Positions 1 through 6,801 of a DNA stretch of 53,727 nt are shown piece after piece (the first letter of the stretch is position 1; each line of letters begins with the position of its first letter). The DNA is from an uncultured Dysosmobacter sp. (GTDB lineage: Bacteria > Bacillota > Clostridia > Oscillospirales > Oscillospiraceae). A program made the translations under genes and the position numbers. The notes beneath the pieces were generated by a model. The model searched no databases. It was not told the origin of the DNA and worked only from the letters and a program-made list of their open reading frames with translations. The stretch is taken from positions 1-53,727 of the forward strand of contig CAKTHE010000015.1 in the NCBI GenBank assembly GCA_934563745.1, read 5' to 3'.

Positions 1-1045
1 GGCCGGAGCCGTGGACCCGGGGCAGAACGCCCACCTCGGCGGCCAGCGGACGGATCTCGTTGCGCTGACGGCCGTCGACCCGGTGGCCCTCCAGCAGCCA
101 GGCCTTGACGATCTTCTTCTGGAACTTGTAGGTAATCTCTTCCAGATACTGATCCATGTCGGGGTGGCTGTCCAGATATTTTTCGTGCCACTTTTCGATC
201 ATGGCGTTCCAGCGCTGCTCCCGGACGTTCTTGTCGTCGGTGTCCATGGCGGCCTTGGCCTCGTCCATGAAGTTGGCAACGATATCGTCAAACAGCTCCT
301 GATCGAAGGAGGCGTGGGGATAGTCAAACTTGGGCTTGCCGATCTCGGCCACCATCTGGTTGATAAGGGTGATCTGTTTCTGATTTTCCTCGTGGGCCAG
401 CTTGATGGCGGCCAGCATGGTGTCGTTGGGCACCTCGTTGGCGCCGGCCTCGATCATGACCACCTTCTTGCCGGTGGAGACCACGGTGACATCCAGGTCA
501 GAGACCTTGCGCTGCTCGCTGTTGGGATTGAGGACCAGCTGGCTATCCACCAGACCGACCTTCAGCGCGCCCACGGGCCCGTTCCAGGGAATGTCGGAAA
601 TGGCCAGGGCGGCGGAGGTGCCGATCAGGGCGGCGATCTCGGGCGAGCAGTCGTGATCCACGCTCATGACGGTGCACATGATGGACACGTCATTGCGGAA
701 GTCGTGGGGGAAGAGGGGGCGGATGGGCCGGTCGATGACGCGGGAGGTCAGAATGCCCTTCTCGCCGGGGCGGCCCTCGCGGCGGTTGAAGCTGCCGGGA
801 ATGCGGCCCACGGAGTACATCTTCTCCTCAAAGTCCACGCTCAGGGGGAAGAAATCGATCCCGTCCCGGGGACGGGGGGCGGCGGTGGCGCAGCACAGCA
901 CGCGGGTGTCGCCGTAGCCGACCATGACGGCGGCGTTGGCCAGCTCGGCCAGCTTGCCGACTTCCAGGAAGAGGGGGCGGCCGGCCAGGTCCATCTCATA
1001 CTTGTGATAGCCCGGGAACTGCCGATGGGTGATAATGGTTGACAT
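1..1045 (-). CDS. pnp: Polyribonucleotide nucleotidyltransferase (PNPase), 3' part outside window
   Basis: Phosphorolytic 3'-to-5' exoribonuclease of the RNA degradosome-type machinery in the cytoplasm. Reading the minus strand from the ATG at 1045 gives MSTIITHRQFPGYHKYEMDLAGR and then family hallmarks such as FFPLSVDFEEKMY and ILTSRVIDRPIRPLFP of the first RNase PH domain, followed by the helical linker domain. About 348 residues are visible, half of the usual ~700; the second RNase PH, KH and S1 domains lie beyond the left edge. The start is supported by AAAAGGAGC just upstream (reverse strand, about 1049-1060). It follows rpsO in the same direction, the classic rpsO-pnp order. Identification is secure. 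Confidence 0.96.
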   Translation of the reverse strand, partial: MSTIITHRQFPGYHKYEMDLAGRPLFLEVGKLAELANAAVMVGYGDTRVLCCATAAPRPRDGIDFFPLSVDFEEKMYSVGRIPGSFNRREGRPGEKGILTSRVIDRPIRPLFPHDFRNDVSIMCTVMSVDHDCSPEIAALIGTSAALAISDIPWNGPVGALKVGLVDSQLVLNPNSEQRKVSDLDVTVVSTGKKVVMIEAGANEVPNDTMLAAIKLAHEENQKQITLINQMVAEIGKPKFDYPHASFDQELFDDIVANFMDEAKAAMDTDDKNVREQRWNAMIEKWHEKYLDSHPDMDQYLEEITYKFQKKIVKAWLLEGHRVDGRQRNEIRPLAAEVGVLPRVHGSG

Positions 1046-1072
1046 AAGATTGCTCCTTTTCTTTTGAATATT

Positions 1073-1163
1073 CCATGGGAGCGGAACCATTTAGCACTTG
1101 AACAAAGGTCTCCGCGGGGCGGGGACGCTTGTTCAACTGCTAAAGGAACGGAGACTCCCATGG
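1073..1163 (-). promoter_or_regulatory. Long hairpin in the pnp 5' leader
   Basis: Between rpsO and pnp an imperfect inverted repeat spans about 91 bases. The outer arms are CCATGGGAG (1073-1081) and CTCCCATGG (1155-1163). The inner arms, 1090-1105 and 1129-1144, are 16 nt with a single mismatch. It starts about 27 nt upstream of the pnp start codon. In E. coli the pnp leader carries a long stem that RNase III cuts and PNPase then uses to control its own synthesis; the position here suggests a similar role, but that is inference from geometry only. Confidence 0.6.
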
Positions 1164-1180
1164 TGCGGGAAAATTTGCAA

Positions 1181-1215
1181 AGAGCGGCGCGGTTTTAACC
1201 GCGCCGCTCTTTTTT
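1181..1215. terminator. Hairpin between rpsO and pnp
   Basis: A perfect 14-bp stem (1181-1194 with 1197-1210) closed by a 2-nt loop has a run of T on the plus-strand side (1211-1215). In the rpsO-to-pnp direction it is preceded by A residues and followed by a weaker TTTGCAAATTTT tract. It may end part of the rpsO transcripts or protect their 3' end. Confidence 0.55.
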
Positions 1216-1321
1216 AAACGCTTCGTTGTTCCCACCGAAGGACCGGCGGAACGAGGAGAAGCAAGGGAGCGCGCGACATTTTCCGCATAGCGGGGAAACA
1301 GAACTCAGCGGACGCGGCGGC

Positions 1322-1588
1322 TCACTTACGGATACCCAGCTTGGCGATCAGGGCACGGTAACGCTCGATGTCCTTCTTCTGGAGGTAGTCCAGCAGGCGG
1401 CGGCGCTTACCGACCATCTGCAGCAGGCCGCGGTTGGAGTGCTTGTCCTGGGGGTTGAGCTTCATGTGAGCAGTCAGCACATTGATCCGCTCGGTCAGGA
1501 TCGCGATCTGAACCTCGGGGGAGCCGGTGTCGTTCTCGTGGGTACGGTTGGCGTCAATGATAGCGGTTTTCTGGTCTTTGCGCAGCAT
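1322..1588 (-). CDS. rpsO: 30S ribosomal protein S15
   Basis: Primary 16S rRNA-binding protein of the small subunit platform. The 88-residue product is full length for the family and begins [20 protein letters not shown], with the conserved [14 protein letters not shown] and the basic [19 protein letters not shown] segment that contacts the three-way junction of 16S rRNA. It has its own promoter at 1701-1729 and a long leader, and is followed co-directionally by pnp. Confidence 0.98.
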   Translation of the reverse strand: MLRKDQKTAIIDANRTHENDTGSPEVQIAILTERINVLTAHMKLNPQDKHSNRGLLQMVGKRRRLLDYLQKKDIERYRALIAKLGIRK

Positions 1589-1729
1589 AGTAATGATCCA
1601 CCTTTCAATTCAATGCCCCACAGGACTGCGCTCCGGGCCGGTGAGAGTCCGCGGAACGAAGTGCTGGGGAAAAGTTGTATGCACCCTTAGATGCCGCACA
1701 AGTATAGCACGCCGCCGTGTGTTTGTAAA
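1589..1729 (-). promoter_or_regulatory. rpsO promoter and structured leader (candidate S15 autoregulatory RNA)
   Basis: On the minus strand a near-consensus promoter is seen: TTTACA (1729-1724), a 17-nt spacer, and TATACT (1706-1701). The ~105-nt leader that follows can fold with an outer CCCCA/TGGGG stem enclosing a GGACT/AGTCC arm, a junction-like shape. S15 represses its own translation through leader RNA in many bacteria, with different RNA folds in different phyla; assignment to that function is inference. Confidence 0.65.
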
Positions 1730-1870
1730 GAGGAATTTCTCGAATTTTCCTGTTTATTAAATAAGGTACGGAGCGGCGGGCCGTCTTCCGGGTCCGTCTG
1801 CGGCAAAAAGCGGCAAAAAACGGCAGCGTCCGCTTTCCGGCGGCCCGGCGCGAAAAATTGCAAAAGCCTC

Positions 1871-1934
1871 TTGACAGGGGCAGGGCCCTGTGATAACCTA
1901 ACTGTACTAATACAGCTAATACAATTAATACAGT
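1871..1934 (+). promoter_or_regulatory. Promoter and probable operator of the GntR/ABC operon
   Basis: TTGACA (1871-1876), a 17-nt spacer and TAACCT (1894-1899) form a plausible promoter. Immediately downstream are repeated TAATACA words: CTGTA-N4-TACAG (1902-1915) and a further TTAATACAGT (1925-1934), so that ACTGTA at 1901 and TACAGT at 1929-1934 also form a wider inverted repeat. YtrA-subfamily GntR proteins bind operators of this kind in front of their own operons, so autorepression is likely. Confidence 0.6.
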
Positions 1935-1951
1935 TGACAGGAGGGACGCAT

Positions 1952-2038
1952 ATGGTGACCCACAGCTTGCTGGGGATGATCGGCGTGGTGATTTTACTGG
2001 CGGTGGCGGCAGCCCTTGTCATCGCGGCCAATCGCTGA
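1952..2038 (+). CDS. 28-residue single-pass membrane peptide leading the GntR/ABC operon
   Basis: ATG at 1952 follows a good ribosome binding site (AGGAGGG at 1940-1946). The product begins MVTHSLLGMIGVVILLAVAA and ends LVIAANR, almost entirely one hydrophobic helix. It is the first gene of the operon, directly behind the operator and 36 bases before the GntR gene. I know of no named family. It could be a small subunit or regulator of the ABC transporter in the same operon, or a leader peptide; the strong ribosome binding site favours real translation. Confidence 0.6.
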   Translation: MVTHSLLGMIGVVILLAVAAALVIAANR

Positions 2039-2074
2039 GTCCCCGGCGCAGGACAGAGGAAAGGAGGTACGGCT

Positions 2075-2440
2075 TTGCTGACACTGAACTATCGGGATTC
2101 CCGCCCGATTTACGAGCAGATCAAAGATGAACTGCGGCGGCTGATCGTGACAGGGGCCCTGGGCGTGGACGAAAAGCTCCCGTCGGTCCGGGCACTGGCC
2201 ACGCAACTGTCCATCAATCCGAACACGATCCAGCGGGCCTATAACGAGCTGGAGGGTGAGGGATATATCTATTCCGTGCCCGGAAAGGGCAGCTTTACGG
2301 CCGGGAACGCCGACGCCGGCGCCGCCCGGAAGAAGGAGCTGCTGGAAAAACTGGAGGCTCTGCTGACAGAGCTGCGCTATCTGGGCGTCAGCTGGGAAGA
2401 GCTGGAACATATTGTGAAGGAGGAATACAGCCGTGATTGA
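2075..2440 (+). CDS. GntR-family transcriptional regulator, YtrA subfamily
   Basis: 121 residues: an N-terminal winged helix (residues about 8-75: RPIYEQIKDELRRLI, LPSVRALATQLSINPNTIQ, RAYNELEGEGYIYSVPGKGSF) followed by only ~45 residues of helix, the short C-terminal dimerisation region that defines the YtrA subfamily. It uses a TTG start at 2075, chosen because AGGAGGT lies 6 nt upstream. Its end overlaps the ABC ATPase start. YtrA-type proteins usually repress an operon of ABC transporter genes induced by cell-envelope stress. The TAATACA-rich repeats at 1902-1934 are the likely operator. Confidence 0.92.
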   Translation: MLTLNYRDSRPIYEQIKDELRRLIVTGALGVDEKLPSVRALATQLSINPNTIQRAYNELEGEGYIYSVPGKGSFTAGNADAGAARKKELLEKLEALLTELRYLGVSWEELEHIVKEEYSRD

Positions 2441-3329
2441 GGTGAAAGACCTTGTTAAAAAATTTGACGGCTTTGCGGCGCTGTCCGGCGCCACGCTGAC
2501 GGTGCCGGATGGCAGCGTATACGGGCTGGTGGGCCCCAACGGTGCGGGCAAATCCACCCTGATCCGTCACCTGACCGGCATTTACCGCCAGGATTCCGGC
2601 GAGGTCTGGATCGGCGGCGCCCCGGTGTGGGAGAATGCGGAGCTGAAGGCGCACATCGCCGCGATCCCGGACGACTGGTACTATTTCAATCCGTCCACTG
2701 TGGCGGATATGATGCACTTTTACCGGGGGTTTTACCCCGCGTTCTCCATGGAGCGCTACGAAAAGCTCAAGGAGGTTTTTAACATCGAAGAAAAGCGGGT
2801 CATCCGCCGCCTGTCCAAGGGCATGCAGAAGCAGGTGGCCTTCTGGCTGACCATGAGCTGCATGCCGGATTACCTGATCCTGGACGAACCGGTGGACGGA
2901 CTGGACCCGGTGATGCGCCGGCAGGTGTGGTCCATCGTGATGGACGACGTGACCCAGCGGGGCACTACAGTGCTGGTCTCCAGCCATAACCTGCGGGAGC
3001 TGGAGGATGTGTGCGATCACGTGGGCATTCTGGATCACGGCAGCGTGCTGCTGGAGCGGTCTCTTGCGCAGCTGCAGGACAACATGGTCAAAATGCAGGT
3101 GGTATTCCCGGACGGGATGACGGAGCTTCCGCCGGAGATCCCCGTGCTGCATGCCTCCAAGCTGGGCCGGATCCATACGCTGATCATGCGCATGAGCGCG
3201 GAAGAGGCCACCAACCGGCTGGCGGTTTACAGCCCGCTGCTGGTGGATGCGGTGCCCCTGACGCTGGAGGAGATCTTTATTTACGAATTGGGAGGTGCGG
3301 ACTATGCAGTCAAAGACATCGTCCTTTGA
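2433..3329 (+). CDS. ABC transporter ATP-binding protein
   Basis: 298 residues, GTG start at 2433 within the last codons of the GntR gene, with GAAGGAGGAA upstream; translational coupling is likely. The Walker A motif is GPNGAGKST, the signature region is RRLSKGMQKQVAFWL, and Walker B is YLILDEPVDGLDPVM with the H-loop SSHNL further on. The signature SKGMQ replaces the usual LSGGQ, which is common in ABC-2 type exporters. It pairs with the permease at 3304. Substrate unknown; the YtrA-type regulator suggests an envelope-stress or peptide-related exporter. Confidence 0.93.
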   Translation: MIEVKDLVKKFDGFAALSGATLTVPDGSVYGLVGPNGAGKSTLIRHLTGIYRQDSGEVWIGGAPVWENAELKAHIAAIPDDWYYFNPSTVADMMHFYRGFYPAFSMERYEKLKEVFNIEEKRVIRRLSKGMQKQVAFWLTMSCMPDYLILDEPVDGLDPVMRRQVWSIVMDDVTQRGTTVLVSSHNLRELEDVCDHVGILDHGSVLLERSLAQLQDNMVKMQVVFPDGMTELPPEIPVLHASKLGRIHTLIMRMSAEEATNRLAVYSPLLVDAVPLTLEEIFIYELGGADYAVKDIVL

Positions 3330-5367
3330 GGCCGGGACGCAGCCGGTGAAGGCGCCGGAGCGGGTCTATGCAGGCAGCCCCAGCCGCCTAATCAACCGGA
3401 CGCTTTTTAAAAAGAACCTGAGCCGGTACTGGCCGCTGTGGGGCCTGGTGAGCTTTGTGGGCGGCCTGTTCCCCCTGGCCATGCTGGTGTCGCTGATCCG
3501 GGATGGTGCGGGCGTGCGGCTCGATCCGCTGGAGATCACCCGGGACTATTACAGTGTGGTCACCTACGCGGTGCCGCTGATCTCCCTTGTTTACGCGATG
3601 CTGTGCGCCGTAGCGGTGTGGCGCTATCTCTACACGGCCCGCAGCGTGGGCATGATGCATACGCTGCCCATTACCCGGCGCAGCCTGCTGGCCACCAACT
3701 TCCTCTCGGGGCTGGTAATGATGGCCATCCCCTACGCCGTCACGGGCCTTTTGTGCGTGCTGATCACCGGCGTCTACGGCGGGTTTGACCTGACGGGCGT
3801 GCTGACCACGGTGGCGGCAGTGGCGGGGATCAGCTTCTTCTACTTCAGCTCCGCCACGGCAGTGGCCTTTATCACCGGCAGCGCGGTGGCGCAGGCGGTG
3901 CTCTACCTGATCTTTCATTTTCTGGCCGTGGCTCTGGAGTGGCTGGGGAACCAGTTTGCGCAGGGCTTTGTGGTGGGCCTTTCCAGTGGTACCAGCTTCC
4001 GGATCACCCGGTATCTTTCCCCCACGGTGGGGCTGATGGAGACCCTGAACGCAGATTGCAGCTTTCAGGAGGTCCCGGTGCCCGGACGGGACTGGACGCA
4101 CCAGAAGCTGGTGGGCGTCCGGCTGGATGGCTTCTGGCTGGTGGGCGTTTACGTCCTGGCCGGGATCGTCCTTCTGGCGCTGGCCTGGCTGCTTTACAGC
4201 CGCAGAAGAAGTGAGTCCGCCGGCGACGTAGTGGCCGTGGGCTGGATGAAGCCCGTGTTCCGCTACGGAACGGCCCTGTGCGCGGCCCTGTCTGCCGGTC
4301 AGGCCCTGTACGCTTTGTTCTGGGAGAGCTTCCAGAGCACTTACAGCCCCTATTACGCGGCGGCACCCATGGCCGTGTGCACGGTGGTGGCAGGCCTTCT
4401 GGGCTATTACATCGCCTCCATGCTGCTGGCGAAAACAGCCCGGGTCTTCCGGAACACCTGGAAGGGCGCCCTGGGGGTGTGCGTTGTGTGCGTGGGCCTG
4501 TGCATCGGCCTGCGGACGGACCTGTTCGGCATTGAAAAGCGGGTGCCGGCGGCTTCGGAGATAAAGTCCGTGACCGTTGAGGTATCCAGTGACGCATATA
4601 CCCTGAAGGCGGGCGCGGATGACGAATTGATCGCCCAGACGCTGAAGCTGCACGAGGCCATCGTGGATTCCCTGGGCAGCCTGCGGGATTACAGCGGGAC
4701 CGATGTCTACGACGACACGGAATGGGAAGAACGGGGCAGCGCCTACCTCTGTCTGACCTATCAGCTGAGCAGCGGTCAGCTCAAGCGCCGCTACGAGCTG
4801 CCGATCACGAAGCGCCTTCTGGAGCAGGAGGGCAGCTATGCCCAGCTGCTGGATCAGCTGATGAGCAGTACGCAGATGCAGGAGAAACTCCTGGAGCTGG
4901 ACGCGGACAAGTGGGTCCTCAGCGGCGCCTATGTCTACCCCTACAACAGCGGAGAGACCACGGATCTGAACACCGCCCAGGCCCAGCAGCTGCGGGATGC
5001 GCTGGCCCGGGACTGCGCGGCCGGCCACTGGAAACGCTATGCCTGGCTCAACGGGGACGACGATTCGGTGGGTACCTACTACGCGCTGGAGTTGAATCTG
5101 GAGTTCAGCTCCAAGAAGGACCTGGAGAAGGAAAACGATTCGGAAGGCTCCGTGCGCATTACGACGCTGAACGTTGAGGTCCGGACGGACATGACGGAGA
5201 CAATCCGGTGCATGGAGGCGCTGGGTATTGCGCCGGAGGATCTGATCAGCTACAGCGAATACAATCGGCAGATGGATCAGGCCAATGAGGAGGCCGCCTA
5301 TGACGAAGCGTATGAGACCACGGACGCGGCGTTTGGTGTCGCAGGCGCCGGAATGACGGAAGGCTGA
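3304..5367 (+). CDS. ABC-2 type permease with large C-terminal extracytoplasmic domain
   Basis: 687 residues from ATG 3304 (GGAGGT at 3291-3296), overlapping the ATPase gene. Hydrophobic segments occupy roughly residues 40-430 (for example LWGLVSFVGGLFPLAMLVSL and the segment ending GVCVVCVGLCIGL), and a C-terminal ~250-residue soluble part rich in charged residues follows the last helix. That arrangement matches permeases of YtrA-regulated operons whose tail lies outside the membrane. It would form the membrane channel for the ATPase at 2433. The gene ends with AEGG-coding sequence 3 nt before the amidase gene. Substrate cannot be read from the sequence. Confidence 0.85.
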   Translation: MQSKTSSFEAGTQPVKAPERVYAGSPSRLINRTLFKKNLSRYWPLWGLVSFVGGLFPLAMLVSLIRDGAGVRLDPLEITRDYYSVVTYAVPLISLVYAMLCAVAVWRYLYTARSVGMMHTLPITRRSLLATNFLSGLVMMAIPYAVTGLLCVLITGVYGGFDLTGVLTTVAAVAGISFFYFSSATAVAFITGSAVAQAVLYLIFHFLAVALEWLGNQFAQGFVVGLSSGTSFRITRYLSPTVGLMETLNADCSFQEVPVPGRDWTHQKLVGVRLDGFWLVGVYVLAGIVLLALAWLLYSRRRSESAGDVVAVGWMKPVFRYGTALCAALSAGQALYALFWESFQSTYSPYYAAAPMAVCTVVAGLLGYYIASMLLAKTARVFRNTWKGALGVCVVCVGLCIGLRTDLFGIEKRVPAASEIKSVTVEVSSDAYTLKAGADDELIAQTLKLHEAIVDSLGSLRDYSGTDVYDDTEWEERGSAYLCLTYQLSSGQLKRRYELPITKRLLEQEGSYAQLLDQLMSSTQMQEKLLELDADKWVLSGAYVYPYNSGETTDLNTAQAQQLRDALARDCAAGHWKRYAWLNGDDDSVGTYYALELNLEFSSKKDLEKENDSEGSVRITTLNVEVRTDMTETIRCMEALGIAPEDLISYSEYNRQMDQANEEAAYDEAYETTDAAFGVAGAGMTEG

Positions 5368-5370
5368 GGT

Positions 5371-6015
5371 ATGGCCCCACGAAAGAGAAAACGGCGCCGG
5401 CGGCTCAATCCCCGCTTTGTGGCGCTGGTGCTGGCCCTGGTGCTGATCGGGGCAGGGGGCGCGGTGTATCTGCGCAGCCGCTCCCTGCCCGGCGGCCGGG
5501 TCTCCGTGCCGGACTATGTGGAAAAGGACTATCTGACGGTCAACCCCTGGTCCCGGCCGGAGACGCCGCTGAAGAAGATCGACGGCGTGGTGATCCATTA
5601 CGTGGGCAACCCCGGCACCACGGCCCGGGCCAACCGGAATTATTTTGAATCCCTGTCCGCGGGGACGGATCAGGTGTACGCCAGCGCCCATTTTGTGGTG
5701 GGGCTGGAGGGCGAGGTGATCCAGTGCATCCCGCTGACGGAGATCGCCTACGCCTCCAACAGCCGCAACGAGGACACCGTATCCATTGAGGTCTGCCACC
5801 CGGACGCCGACGGCGCCTTTTCCCAGGTGACCTATGACCGGGTGGTGGAGCTGACGGCGTGGCTGTGCGAAAGCTTTCAACTGGATCCCGGGGCCGATGT
5901 GATCCGGCACTATGACGTCACCGGGAAGGAGTGTCCTCTTTATTACGTGGACCATCCCGATGCCTGGGAGCAGCTGAAAAGCGATGTGGCGGCTGCCGTA
6001 AAGCAGGACGGGTAA
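5371..6015 (+). CDS. Membrane-anchored N-acetylmuramoyl-L-alanine amidase (Amidase_2)
   Basis: 214 residues. A very basic N-terminus (MAPRKRKRRRRLNPR) precedes one membrane helix (residues ~15-33), so the enzyme domain is outside the cell. It cleaves the bond between N-acetylmuramic acid and L-alanine in peptidoglycan. Zinc ligands of the Amidase_2 fold are visible: H76 in VIHYVG, H180 in IRHYDVTGK, and C188 in KECPL. It starts 3 nt after the ABC permease stop and so belongs to the same operon, which ties that operon to the cell envelope. Confidence 0.9.
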   Translation: MAPRKRKRRRRLNPRFVALVLALVLIGAGGAVYLRSRSLPGGRVSVPDYVEKDYLTVNPWSRPETPLKKIDGVVIHYVGNPGTTARANRNYFESLSAGTDQVYASAHFVVGLEGEVIQCIPLTEIAYASNSRNEDTVSIEVCHPDADGAFSQVTYDRVVELTAWLCESFQLDPGADVIRHYDVTGKECPLYYVDHPDAWEQLKSDVAAAVKQDG

Positions 6016-6109
6016 AAAATTATAAAAAATATTTTTCCCGATGAAACATTTTGACGGCCTGGATCGTCTTTAAGGACAGAAGAACCAATTGGAAGGAGCG
6101 ACATTCAAG

Positions 6110-6280
6110 ATGGAGAAGACAGCGAGAGAATCTTCCCTGTGGAGAATTTGGGTCAATACGAAGAACAAGGTCGTTTCATTTCATGAAGAAGAGGGCTGCC
6201 AGCTGCTGGAGTTCCGCAATCACGACCTGTTTCTGCACTGCGTGGATGAGTATGCCGGCAAATCCTATCGCTATCAGTAA
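6110..6280 (+). CDS. 56-residue hypothetical protein
   Basis: ATG 6110 with GGAAGGAG at 6091-6098. The product begins MEKTARESSLWRIWVNTKNK and continues VVSFHEEEGCQLLEFRNHDL, an alpha/beta-looking small soluble protein with two cysteines; it ends at a strong terminator. An upstream ATG at 6089 in frame lacks a ribosome binding site. No function is recognised; small proteins of this kind with a VVSFHE-like core occur in related clostridia. Confidence 0.7.
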   Translation: MEKTARESSLWRIWVNTKNKVVSFHEEEGCQLLEFRNHDLFLHCVDEYAGKSYRYQ

Positions 6281-6301
6281 AATCGGTTTTTGAAAAGTCC
6301 G

Positions 6302-6356
6302 GCCCGCGGAAAAAGCATGCGCCCCGGCGGGGCGCGCTCTTTCCGCGGGCTTTTCC
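6302..6356 (+). terminator. Intrinsic terminator with nested stem
   Basis: Outer arms GCCCGCGGAAA (6302-6312) and TTTCCGCGGGC (6340-6350) enclose a second stem GCGCCCC/GGGGCGC (6319-6325 with 6329-6335); TTTT follows. It closes the amidase/56-residue unit. Confidence 0.85.
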
Positions 6357-6397
6357 CGTTTGTTGGATCTTTTTCCCCGGAACGGACGCAAAAGCGG

Positions 6398-6425
6398 TTG
6401 ACAAACCCGGAAAACGTGATAAGAT
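6398..6425 (+). promoter_or_regulatory. Promoter of the T-box/ileS unit
   Basis: TTGACA (6398-6403), 16-nt spacer, TAAGAT (6420-6425). Transcription would start near 6432, at the 5' end of the T-box leader. Confidence 0.75.
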
Positions 6426-6431
6426 AAGCAG

Positions 6432-6712
6432 GAATTCAATATTGGGCGTGGATAAGGACGAGTAGCTTTTCGCTCTTTGTGCAGAGAGCCGCCGCAGGGT
6501 GCAAGGCGGTCAGAGACGGGAAGGGAAAATCACCTTGGAGCCTCCTGCTGAAAGACGACGCGAGTAGGCGTGGACGTGTGACGGGCGTTATTCCGTCGGC
6601 CTGTGTCGGCAGGCGTGAGGGGCCGTGTCCCGCAAGGCGCGCGGCAAGAAGAGTGGTACCGCAGAGTGTTTTCAAACGCTTTGTCTCTGAGAGAAGAGAC
6701 AGGGCGTTTTTT
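6432..6712 (+). promoter_or_regulatory. T-box riboswitch controlling ileS
   Basis: The ~280-nt leader carries the expected pieces in order: a stem I region with AGAGAG and GGGTGCAAGGCGG-type sequences (6483-6510), a candidate specifier codon ATC for isoleucine (6529-6531, followed by ACCTTGGAGCC), the T-box core TGGTACCGC (6654-6662), and an intrinsic terminator with a 14-bp stem (6675-6688 with 6695-6708) and T-run. The base after TGG is T, matching an A discriminator in tRNA-Ile. Uncharged tRNA-Ile should stabilise the antiterminator and switch on ileS. Confidence 0.93.
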
Positions 6713-6716
6713 ATTT

Positions 6717-6756
6717 TGCCGCGGAGGGAGGGTTCAAATCCCTCCTGCGGATTCCG
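6717..6756 (+). other. tRNA T-arm-like sequence between T-box terminator and ileS
   Basis: GAGGG-TTCAAAT-CCCTC (6728-6744) is a perfect 5-bp T-stem with a 7-nt T-loop (GGTTCRANNCC consensus), followed by CTGCGGATTCC, which looks like an acceptor 3' strand. No D-arm or anticodon arm lies upstream, so it is not a complete tRNA. It may be a tRNA relic or just a hairpin; CCGC/GCGG further extends the stem. Confidence 0.4.
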
Positions 6757-6801
6757 GCCGTAAAAACGAAAGAAGACTTATAATATAAAAGGAGACGCAG
6801 T

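Noticed and set aside
3388..5955. Long minus-strand frame across the ABC permease and amidase
   Set aside because: Antisense shadow; composition not protein-like.
6717..6756. A complete tRNA gene before ileS
   Set aside because: Only a T-arm and possible acceptor 3' strand are there; no D-arm, anticodon arm or matching 5' acceptor strand.
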